Assembly (NCBI GenBank): GCA_037693485.1
Contig: CM075346.1
Coordinates: 108,482,501 to 108,546,500 of the forward strand
Reading direction: 5' to 3'
DNA: 64,000 bases
Source: Kitagawia praeruptora
Lineage: Eukaryota > Streptophyta > Magnoliopsida > Apiales > Apiaceae
The position numbers were made by a program, and so were the translations under genes. The stretch's first letter is position 1, and every line of letters starts with the position of its first letter. This document shows, in pieces, positions 20,735 through 31,600 of the stretch. The notes beneath the pieces are model-generated. The model worked only from the letters and a program-made list of their open reading frames with translations, was not told where the DNA came from and did not search any database.

Positions 20735-23635
20735 CTTCAATATCTCAGGGAGGAATACATCACTTCACTAGGTTCCAATGCCAAATCTCTGACCCCTGGT
20801 GAAGTGTATGAGGCCATGAATGATTCTTACAAAGGATTCCTCAAGGCTGCTCACTACCTTGGAAAGGGAGTTAAAACAGAAGTCAATAAAGTATGTGATG
20901 CAACAGCCAAAGAAGTAGGTGAAATTCGAAGGGAATTTGCTGCCAAGTTTCCATCTTTAGATCCTGTCCTCAAAACCATTTAGGAATGCAAATCTTCCTG
21001 CACCAAGATGGACAATGGCTTGGCTTTGCTTCATGGAACAGTCAGCCACCTAGCAACTCATGTTCAGGGCCTCTCTAATCAGACAACTGAAGCTAATGCC
21101 ATGACCAGGACTCTTTTTGCTAATCAATATGGGGATAAGCTGGTAACTGAGGTCCCTGTGCATGACATGACCAAATATGAAGTACAAAGACTCAAGGAAC
21201 AATCTATCTCTGGTTTCAAGGCCACTGAGTCATTCACCAAGGTGGATACTTTGGAAAAGGAGGTGGTCAATCTCAAGAAATCCAATGCTCAGCTAACAGA
21301 CACTGTTGCTGCTCTCAATGAAAAGTTGGACATTCAAGCCACTGCCAATGCTGATGTTCTTCTCACCCAACAACAGATGCTTTCTGCCATAATGAAGCAT
21401 ATGGGACTCCCTCTACCTGAAGATTCTTCCAACCCAAAGGTCACTTCTACAGCCTCTGTGCCTGACAACAAGCCAAAGGGGGAGAAGAGGACATTAGGAA
21501 ACTCAAAATCTAAGGGGGAGAAACCTAAGGAGAAAGGCATTACAATAAATGAGGGTGGTCAACCAAGAACTGCTAAGTCAAATCAGTCTGAGAAATTAAA
21601 GGCAGCATCCAAGGAGGAAAAACTGAAGAAAGTGGCTGTAGATGAAGAGTCCAAGATTCCATCTATCCCTCCATCTGAAACTAAAGAGAAGTCCCCAGAA
21701 TATGAATTCGACATTCCTGACATTGCTAAACAATCTTTTCAAGCTGTACCTTCTGAATTCAAAAATGTTCTTACTCAAAGGGTATGTCAAGAAACTGCAA
21801 ATTCTAAACTATACCATGACATAGCCTTTCTGAAGCACCTACATGAGCTGAGAAGAAGGGCAAACTTCCACTACTTTGACTACATCAAGCTTCTTGTGCA
21901 AGATGTGTTTCTAGTCACTGTAGTGAGAAGAGAAATTGTTCAAACCAATCCTTATGCCATCATCGTCACTACCAATGATAGAGAAGTCCTAGTCCACACT
22001 CCCAAGAACCTCTTTCACATCTACATTGAAGCTTTGCAAATTCTATCCAGCTCTGAACTTGGAACAATTATCAAGAAGATAGAAAGGAATAACTCATCAG
22101 ACAACAATATGCTCAAAGAGATTCTTACCAAGTGCATGAAATCTCAATTGCCTCAAGTAGTTCCTCAGCCTCACTGTATTTTATATGAAAAGAATCATGA
22201 CATTGTTGCCTTCAGATTTGGCCAACACCTCAAATCAAACAACATGTCTACAATAAAATTTTTGACTGGAGTTCTACATTGAAGGAGTGGAAAATCTAAA
22301 TCTGAAATAGTGGCTCTTGACATTCTGGTGAAGTTTATCAACTCTCAGTCAGACATCAAGCCTATTGCTAAAGAGGGAAAGCTAGACAAAGATAAGGATG
22401 ATCAAGACAAGAGTGGCAGCAAAGGTGGATCTTAAGGAAGGAATAAGGGTGGTGATGATAAGGAGAAAAGGGATGGTAAAAGCAAGAAGAAAGATGATGA
22501 CAGAGATGGTGGAAAGGTGTATGAGAGAAAGAATGGAAAACAGCAAGTATTAGGCATTACTAATAGTAATCTCACCACAACACAAGACTCTGAGTCTAGG
22601 GTGAATGCTGTTAGCAATGACCTACCAAAATCTGAATCAATGGCTTCTGCAACTGTTTTGCCAACTCAAGAAAATGAGATGCTAATCAAGAAACCACTTG
22701 TGTATATCAGAAAACATACTGCTAATGGTATACTACAATGATCCAAAGACAAAGGTCTTAAATTTTTCTCAAGCAACAAAGGAAAGAAGCTGAAATGGAA
22801 GATGTCAGCCAGAAGGGCAAGAAAGGTGAAGACATCTACATCTCAGACACTCACAATCATTCCTGGACTAGACTTGCCCTGTCTCAACATAGACTATGAT
22901 GAAGATGAGATAGCATATCAACTGGCTCAGAGAATCTATCATGTAGCTATAGTTGATGACTGCCTGGAGTTCAAATACACTGATGGGAGATTCAAGAGAT
23001 TCAAGCAAGGCATGTGTGAACACTGGGGCAAGTTACATGATCTACAAAGAATAATGGTGATATTCAACCTTGAGAATGAAAAGGAGAGAAGGTGGAAAAT
23101 TGAGATAGCTCATTTTATCAAGATGAAAAAAGATCATGAGGAAGAGTTGAGAAAGAAGAATGAAGCCTTGAAGATAAAGAGAGAAGAAGAGTTAGCTGCT
23201 CTAGAAGCCAAAACTGAAGCTAAAGGGTTATGCAGAGTCAAGTATAATCCTTACATTGTGGAATACATGAAATATGGTAGAAATGTGAAGATTAGAATGG
23301 ATTACATTAGCTCTTACTCTGAAGCCAAATTGAATGAAGTCATCAGAGACCTATCTAGCTCACCTCTCATTGAAGAACTCACTGCCATGGAAGACATCAT
23401 CCAGGCAATGAGTGATGCAAAGAAAGCCAAGGAGGAAAAAGAAAAGGGGGATCTACAAGCCAAATCTTAAGGAGGAGAATCAAAGGAAAATGGCTAGTAT
23501 TTCTTCATAACTGTAAGAATGCTTTCTTTGTAATAATACTCAATCAATTTCATACATGTACTTGTCAAGATTTATCTTCATGTATGTTAGGCTTGTTATC
23601 AGACATGAAATTGTGACTAAGGGTCTTACTCACAA

Positions 23636-23647
23636 TTTGGGAGATAT
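23636..23647 (+). other. Polypurine tract of Sirevirus-like element
   Basis: TTTGGGAGATAT lies directly before the 3' LTR, in the position expected for plus-strand priming. Confidence 0.7.
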
Positions 23648-24932
23648 TGTTAGTCACAGAGGCATGCCTGTATACATCTAATAACAAGCCTAATTGTTTG
23701 TAATGCTCAGCATTACCTACATGACCTCTTAACTGAGGGAACCTCTAGTTGTAGAGTTTCTATTTGTTCTGTACTTGTAATAGGCACCAAATCCTAGTTG
23801 TGTAACTGTACTTATATAGTCAAGAATAATGCTTGAAAGAAGTTTCAAGGTTCATGCCTCGAGCAAGAAGATAAAGACTATCAAATAATCACAGTTGGGA
23901 TTTGAAGAAATGAAGAATTTGCCTAAGTACCAATTCGAGAAGTATATTTGTCTATTCGGGAAGTCAAGCATTCGAGAAGTCAGGGATTCGATATCTCAAG
24001 ACACTATTCGATATCTCTAAATACACTGTTCGATATCTCATTCGATATGTCTACTACTCAATTCGAGAACTCAAGAAGTCAACAAGTCAAAGTGGTATTC
24101 GAGTTCTCAAAGAGTCAACAAGTCAAAGTTTCATACGATATCTCAAGGATTCAGAAAGCTATTCGAGATCTCAGGGATTTGACAAGTCACAATGCTCTAT
24201 TCGAGAACTCAAGGATTCCTAGAGAAAAGAGCTATTCGAGAAGTGGTTCGATATGTCAATATAACAGTATTCGAGAACTCAGAGTTATCGATCAAGTCAA
24301 CTCTAGTTCTCGAATCACTTACTTAGTCACTTCTCGAATACATTCTTGGAGACAAAATACTGAAGAAATTGTACAAGTCAGAAACCTGCAACAAGCCAAT
24401 GCACTTTATGGACCACAATCTGTAACGTGCTCTGGAAAGCCTACAAGGAAGCTTGGAGAGATATAGAAGAGACAAAGGGCTAAAGAAGTGGATCTGAACA
24501 GGCTTTGCAAAGTCAAATCTGTAACCGTTTGGACACTTACTCAAAAAGGATAGACAGACTAGAAAGTAATTTGTTTTAGCTACCTTATTTGTAGTAAGTA
24601 GGTTGTATCCATGTTCTATAAGGATACAACCTCACTTCCTTAGTTATGTACAACGAACAACTTTGTGAGTCAAGTTTTTCATATACACTGTAAGCTATAT
24701 CTCTCTGAGAAAAACGAAGCTGAGAATACTATCATTTGTATTCACAAATTGTAGCAACCTTTATCTAATAATACATTAGATTAAAGTGATATTGTGTCTT
24801 GTGTTGTTCTTTATCCGCACCTACACCTTTGCACACACAAACACTTATCTGCTACATAGACTCGAGCCAAAGAAAAGTTCAAGAATCCATTCACCCCCCT
24901 CTGTATTCTTTTACCGTATTCAATACTCAACA
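23648..24932 (+). repeat. 3' LTR of Sirevirus-like element
   Basis: 1285 bp, same termini as the 5' LTR and about 98% similar by eye. It lacks a 16-bp segment (ATTCGATATATAAGAG-like, 5' LTR 11334-11349) and retains nine TTCnnGAA motifs. Confidence 0.93.
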
Positions 24933-25755
24933 TTTTTTTTTAAAATATTATATTTTCGATAAAATGTATTTTCTTTTTTGAAATGATAGTATAATATATT
25001 TGGTATAAACAAATCACAAATTGTAAATTATAAATAATCATCATTATATGAGAAAATGACCAAATAAAAATAAAAACACAACCTAACTGTCCAAAATATC
25101 CATTGACGTGCGGCGTGCCCAAAATAACAAGAGGGTCACACATTTTCCTCATGTGTATGTCATGTTTTTTTTTTCCTATTTTCCTGTTGAATATCCATTG
25201 TCTTGACTGACAAAAAAACAAATAATTCGAAGACTATGCATGTTGCTTATGCGTGGTCTTCGAATTATTCAATATTTTTTTTTCTTTTTACAATTTTATA
25301 TTTTTTTATATTAAATATTTTAAAATTTTATCGATATTTTTTTTCGGGTTAAATAGTTTCCATTTGAGATTTAATTAGTTTTATTTGAGATTTAACGGGT
25401 TTCAACAGTTAACCTTTAACAGTTCCATTTTGGATTTTAGAAATATTCAGAACGAGGAATAAACTGTATACGAACTTAGGGTTTAGGGTTTAGAATTGTT
25501 TACAACCCTATACCCTAAGTTATCCTGATTTTTATACGCGTTAGCGTTTTAAAATCAGGCTGCTTGATTTAATTTTTAAATTTTATCTGTATTTTCTCGG
25601 GGTGTTCAACATTTAACCTTTGGGGTTCAACATTTCTATTTTGGATTGTAGATCTGCTAGATTTTTATTTTAATTTTAAGAAATTTGAAAAAAGACCACC
25701 CTACGCATACGAGAGCTAACCTTGTTGAAATTAATAATAATAATAATAATAATAT

Positions 25756-25786
<31 letters not shown>

Positions 25787-25997
25787 TAATAATAATAATA
25801 ATAATAATAAAGACCCACGCAAGTGGAGAATGCATAGTCTGAATTTTCTAAAAATAAGAAAAATGAACCACGTGCATAGGTAGAATGTTTTGAAAAGAAA
25901 ATTAAATAAAGAACCACCCACGCATGCAGTAAATGCGTTGGTGAGCTTTTGAAATAAAAAAAAAAAATTACTCATGCAAGAAATGCGTGTGTAGATT
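24933..25997. repeat. AT-rich DNA with hairpins and a microsatellite
   Basis: No gene. It holds a 14-bp perfect stem around AATAATTCGAAGAC (25221-25234 with 25256-25269), a telomere-like 18-bp stem (25473-25490 with 25504-25521), an AAT repeat, and several diverged segments containing CACGCATGCAG/AATGCGT at about 25700-25990. Confidence 0.5.
25732..25810. repeat. AAT/TAA microsatellite
   Basis: About 79 bp of imperfect AAT trinucleotide repeat with small interruptions (ATATT, ATAATAT). Confidence 0.95.
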
Positions 25998-26725
25998 TTT
26001 TTTTGATAAAAGGGGATAATTCAATACATAAAAGTCATACGGCATCTACAAGAATGATCAAATCGATCAAACATAGAACAGGATGACACGCCTGTCTTCA
26101 TAAAATGACAAATAAGCAGTGTTAAAAAAAGTGATATTTCTATAGATACTTGCTCTGTGCTCAATATCTTTCCCAAAAACCGTTTGACAAGCTCTTATCT
26201 TTGAATCCGAACCAACTCTCACAAATAGGAGAGAAAATCCACCCTCTCACCAAGGAGAGAAAATCACAACCTCTCACCAAGGAGAGAAAACAACTGAAGT
26301 TACACCTAAAAAACCAAACTGCAATTCCAAATAAACTTAGATCTGCAAAAACGAAACCACCGCAGGAGATTGTCGGTCCACACATAGATCCAAAACCCGA
26401 TTGAATCGAAGAAGAACGAAAATCCAAAGCTTAGTATATTTAGATCTAAAAAACAAAACTAAAACACCCTAAGTTGGAAAAGGCTTTTAATCCTTAAATC
26501 CGAAATAAAAACTACTACCAAATCTCAAGAAAACACACACCAATACCAGGAAGATTTTAAGGGAAATCGAAGATTTAAAGCAAACTTTATTGAAAAAAAG
26601 GAAGAAAAACAAAGAAAATGAGAGGCTTTGGGGCTTTCCATCGGTGGAATCCGGTGAAAGCCCCCGGCGTCGGCGGCTGTTAAGAAGAAAGAAGGAGATG
26701 GGGAGAGAGAGAAAAGGGAGAGAGT
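25998..26725 (-). mobile_element. Probable LINE-derived or SINE-like insertion
   Basis: The minus-strand end is TATTGAATTATCCCCTTTTA with a poly(A) tail (T run at about 25998-26007). The far end is CT-rich (CTCTCTCCCC) and then GC-rich (CCGCCGACGCCGGGGG), like a LINE 5' UTR. A short element of about 20 bp (ACCTCTCACCAAGGAGAGAA) is tandemly repeated at 26243-26290. No reverse transcriptase, so an internally deleted copy is the best guess. Confidence 0.35.
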
Positions 26726-28380
26726 CTTCCAACCAATACTTAAAAAAAAGATAAAAAAAACTGAAGCACTGCATCTATAAAATGCGTAATCAATTCAATT
26801 TTACGTATGTATAGAATACGTATTTAACTGATTATTTTGGACACTATTCCTGCCGATGATATTTTGAATAATGTTATTTAAATTATGATTATTCAGGCTT
26901 TCACCATCATTATATCGTTTTACTAAATTAATATCCATTGATAGTTTGGTAATGTTATTTCTCTCTACCGATCAATCCGGTTAATTGGTTAATTCATATG
27001 CAATGTAAGGGGTCATTTGGCAAATCTGAATAAAACTTATCTGAATGATTAAAATTTTGAATGATTAAGATTTCTGAATAATCTGAATGTATGAAGAAAT
27101 AAAATTGTTTGGGAAATAATTTTTAGAGCATCTGAATGATGTAATTTTTTTTAATATCATCCATTTAAATAAATATAATATCTAATGAATTATGATTATA
27201 TGTGCATTTTATTAAAAATAATATCATGTAAGAATGTGATAATGTATATGAATATTAGAACACTATAACCTACATTTGTGATATATAGAAAAAAATATTT
27301 GATTGCAAAATAGAAATTAGTCATAATTTAATTATGTAATGGATAATTCTAGTTTTAGATTTTTTTTAGTTTTAATTTAATTGTACAAATAAATGTGCAT
27401 AAAGGAAAACAAGCAATTAAATGTAAAAAAAAACTCGCACGTGGGTGCAAAACCAAGACAAAAATTACAGGCTAATGCTTTTCTTAATCATTAGGCTAGG
27501 ATTTTAAATCTCAACGATTAAGAAATTTTTAACCGTTCAGAAGCAACAAAAACGGGAACCAAACAATCTTAATGTCTTGAGCATTAAGATTGTGTCCATT
27601 AAGACATGTTAAGACAAAAACAAATGAGGCTGAAGAGCCTGTTTGGCTATCATTACTTAAAGCCAAAAGCTCCTTTAAGGAGTTTGATACTTTTGACTTA
27701 TGACTTATGACTTATGGAGTTTTTTTTTTTTTTTCAAAATTCTTGTAAAGCTTAAATATCATGAATTTAAAATTTTTTAAGTCAAATATCACTTTAAGTC
27801 AAAATTATTAAATTCCCATTTAACTTTAAGTAAAATTACCCAAACACATTCATTCAACTTAAAGTAAACAACTTTACTTTTTCCTTTAAGTTAAAAACAC
27901 CTCCATTAAGTCAAAAGTAACTTATTTTAAGCAATCCCAAACACCCTCTAAGTTATGGTTCACAATACATTTAGTACAGCTAATCATCAAAACTTTTTTT
28001 TATATATAATTATGTAAATTTGTATATCATTCTTTCTTATCTTGATATTTATTTAAAATGAATATTAATTAATATTTTATAAATTATATTTAAAATATTA
28101 TCAACTCAAGCTAAATAATTAATGAAATGTTCTAATCGGCCAAAGTTAATGAAATTGATCGATAAAAATACAGATAAAAACATTTGGATATATAAAAAAA
28201 TGGGAAAGAAAAGCTTGCGGAAAAAGAAACGAGAAGAAGAAAACTTTAAATGAACTTTCCTCGCAGTTTGATTTGAGCAGCCGAAAAGTCAAACCCAAAA
28301 AAGCCTTTAAAGACTGACCATTTCATTTTCCTCATCTTTATTCATTTACACACCTCCAATCGGTACGTTCTATACATACA
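26726..28380. repeat. Intergenic DNA with MITE-like segments
   Basis: Contains two diverged foldback-like regions: about 27005-27620 (GGGGTCATTTGGCAAATCTGAA, then repeated GAATGATTAA motifs) and about 27636-27955 (GCCTGTTTGGCTATC ... GATTGC complement, AACACCCTC), the latter with hAT/Harbinger-like TGTTTGG termini. Target duplications are unclear. The last 150 bp are the upstream region of the E1 gene. Confidence 0.4.
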
Positions 28381-28384
28381 CACA

Positions 28385-28405
28385 CATATACGTATAATAT
28401 TTTAC
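28385..28405 (+). promoter_or_regulatory. TATA-like element upstream of UBA1
   Basis: ATACGTATAATATTTTAC lies about 230 bp upstream of the chosen start codon. Suggestive only. Confidence 0.25.
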
Positions 28406-28627
28406 TCACATAATCACACTTTGTAAATGTCACAATTAACTAAATTAACTTTAATTTTATCGCTAATTGCTCCGATTATACCTGGATTACTCTTTGTTAG
28501 GTCCTCTGTTCTTGATTTTTCTCATGTTTTTGTGTTGATTTTGCTTTGGCTAGGGTTTTGTTGCGGTTTAATTTGCTATTTAGTTGCGAAAAATCGAGTT
28601 ATTGGAGGTAGCTTGCGCTTTAATAGT

Positions 28628-31600
28628 ATGGATTTGAATATCGAAAACTCGAAAGATATCGATGAGGATCTTCATAGTAGGCAGCTTGCGGTGTATGGTC
28701 GAGAGACGATGAGGCGCTTGTTTGCTTCGAATGTGCTTGTTTCCGGCTTGAAAGGCCTTGGCGTTGAAATCGGTATCGAATTTTGGCTTTTGTTTCTTAG
28801 AATTGTTGTTATTTTTGTCGATAATTTAGTTAGAGATTTATGATTTAAGTAGAGAGCTTAGATGTGACTACTTTGTACACGAAACGTGGAAATCGGACTA
28901 GAATTTAGTGGTTTGATTGAATTTAGAGCTTAGAGATTTATGATTGAAGTAAGGAGCTTAGGTAGTTGGATATGAGAAGTTTGTATATGAAAATAAGGCA
29001 CGTGGAAATGATACTAGAATTTAGTGGTTCGATTTTGAGATTTTGAGATTTTGCGTTTTTGTGTCGTATGAGTATTGACAAATTTGTACTTGAGAACACG
29101 ACATGTGTAAATATGTTGTGTTAATGTATAAAATAATGTTATGATTGCGTAAGATTTGGTTTTAAAAATAGCTACCAGTTAAGGTTCCTACATGAAAATT
29201 ACACATTATTTTTGAGTGTCATGTTCGTGTCGAGTATGCCTAATTTTAGATACTTGAAAAATGTTGCTTGTTATTGTTGTAGAAGTTGGCCACAACAGCT
29301 TTTTTGTTGGTAAGGTTAATTACAAGAAATTTAACTTTGCTCTACTTGATACGTTAATCAAGGATCAGCTAGTATCTAATTCAGTTTTATACATGCGGAT
29401 TGTTGTTCAAATAAGTATAGTTGCTGCTCTGAAAATTAGTAGTTTAGATACTGTTTCTGAAAATAAGTGCTATTAATAGTTTAATACGTATTGTGTAGAA
29501 CGTCTGTTGCAAATTTACATTTCATCGCATTTATATTGACATAATGTTCTTTCTAAATCTGTTGCCAACTTCTTTGTAGAGCTTTTTTGTTATTTAGGGT
29601 ACTCAATTTGCTCTATTATAAGTAGTTTTTTTTTACTCGAACTTGTTTCATAGTAAGTGATTTCTTGTGTTTCTGCATTTGATCATGCTTAATCTAGCTT
29701 GACTTGACTGGACAACATGCTGTAAAAATCTGATGTATGTAACAAACTAATTGACAAAAATGACCAATCACATGCAGCAAAGAACCTAGTGCTGGCCGGT
29801 GTCAAGTCTGTTACTTTGCATGATGAAGGAAATGTGGAGTTGTGGGATTTGTCCAGCAATTTCATTTTCACAGAGAATGATATTGGTAAGAACAGAGCAC
29901 TTGCTTCTGTTCAAAAACTTCAGGAACTCAACAATGCCGTGGCTGTATCTACCTTAACGTCGAAATTGACAAAAGAGAAGCTATCTGATTTTCAGGTACC
30001 ATGCTTTTACCAATTTAAGAGGATCATAATTGCTATATTATCAAATGAAAGCTGTTAATTAAGCTTTCTTACTCCTACCATATTCGTGGTGCTTTATAAT
30101 AGCAGAAGTCAATTACATAGATTGTATTTTTCTAAGTTAATAGATTGCTGTCTGTCTTCTTACTTTCTGATGCAAACTCTGTTTTGAAGAAGTTTCAAGC
30201 CGGATAACGAGGATAGTTAAAGAAGTCTGTACCATAAACAAAATAAGCACTCGTCTTTATGTGGTGTGTTTGAACTATTATTATGTGTTAACACATCCAT
30301 TATATAACTCTGCTACTATAATCTAGAGCTAATAAACTATCTATCCAATATAAATATACTTTAAAAAAAATTACAATTAAAGCTATTTCTGCATAACACG
30401 AAATATATACAAAATTAATATTCTAATTCCATGCTCCGCACCAAAACTGATGGTATTTTATGCATCTTATTTTGTTTGTTTTTTTAATTCATATCTTATT
30501 TTGTTTGTGAATCTATTAACTTTGTGTTTGTTTTTTCTAATTGAAATCTTATATAGAGAATGGTGGGGTGAACAGTAGAACTAAACATTACTCTTCTAAA
30601 CTTTGTTAGTTTGTTATCCCAGTTTACTGCATTTTGGCTCTTTGAGTGTGTTACATCAACCGTTTTTAAATATCACTTAACAATCATGATACTTGGCATC
30701 TTTTGTTAAGCAAGAAGCTACGCTGTCTAGTCGATTGAGCACAATGCACTGTGACAGCTTTATCTATTCACAATGACTATCCTAAAGTCTTCTGTCTATA
30801 TATAGAGTTATATAGTGTAGATGAGTTTTATAAGATCCAAGTGATGGATTTGATTGGAAGTTCTCAATATGGCTAATAATCAGTGGCGAAGCTTCGAGTG
30901 GCATACTACAAGCATATGCAGAAATACTTATCTTTAAATTTCTGATACATGTCTATACATAGTTTTAGATAATTTGGGACCCGTAACAATTTTAAGGCCC
31001 TGTGCAAAGAGCTTTTTGCAGTTTGCACACCCTTGTAAGTTGTAACAAAACTTAGCATGCTTTGTTCGTACATTATTTTGTATTATGAATTCCACGCTGA
31101 GTTCACATGTAGTTGATCACTAAGTTGCCTTATTGTGCGAAGACTTGAAAACAGTTTCTACCCTTGTTCTGAGAGCCCTTAATTTTTTTAGCGAAGTATA
31201 GTGGACTGTTCATTTTATAAATATACCAGCCAGATCTTCCTCTTTTAAAAGTAATACATTAAGTGGTTGACAGTTCACTTACATAATATGCTGCATTGTT
31301 ACTCCAAGAGGAGTTTGGTGCCTTGCTGGACCACCTTATGCATGGATATCGGATTTTAATATGTCAAATGTTTTTCTCCTTTTTTCTGTAAATGTACATG
31401 ATGGTTATGTTTGCAATTGCAAAGACCTCCTTGCACATCTTAAATGCAATTCAAAATTCTCTCCAATGGATTTCATTGTTTGTATCATTTTTATCATCGG
31501 TGTTAGGTAGCCCGAGGTAGGTAATAGATGGATTTTGTATCACCACCATGTTGCCTCTCCTTGCAGTTAGGCAATATGCAGGAATTGTACTTTTTTACAA

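Larger units (their letters stand above)
18896..23470 (+). pseudogene. Extra ORF in the env-like position, broken
   Basis: Starts MAAVKFNTNFIALTNDV. Its N-terminal domain has an EQFWGTA motif and later KSSFDQ and FFPRFIQSVLNF, resembling the conserved extra protein found downstream of pol in related plant Copia elements; its function is unknown. The middle is rich in S, P, K and E with coiled-coil stretches, and the C-terminal part (22800-23470) has DDCLEFKYTDGR and a charged helix. One frameshift lies near 19830. In-frame stops occur near 19385, 20101, 20981, 22280, 22433 and 22739. The frame is otherwise continuous across the TRIM once its 372 bp plus one 5-bp duplication are discounted. 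No signal peptide or clear membrane segment is seen, so an envelope role is unproven. Confidence 0.7.
10942..24932 (+). mobile_element. Sirevirus-like Copia LTR retrotransposon, 14.0 kb, decayed
   Basis: Full-length structure: 5' LTR (10942-12243), tRNA-iMet-type primer site, gag with two zinc knuckles and a coiled coil, pol in Copia order (protease, integrase, reverse transcriptase, RNase H), a long extra reading frame in the env-like position, a polypurine tract and the 3' LTR (23648-24932). The extra downstream ORF, the large gag and the pol motifs (DSGCSNH, YVDDIIFGST) fit the SIRE/Maximus lineage. The LTRs differ at roughly 25 positions in 1.28 kb plus one 16-bp indel. No matching 5-bp target duplication is visible (AAATT left, TTTTT right). 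A TRIM sits in the extra ORF. Confidence 0.9.

Noticed and set aside
18896..23470. Calling the extra ORF an envelope gene
   Set aside because: No signal peptide, transmembrane anchor or cleavage site is visible; position alone is not enough.
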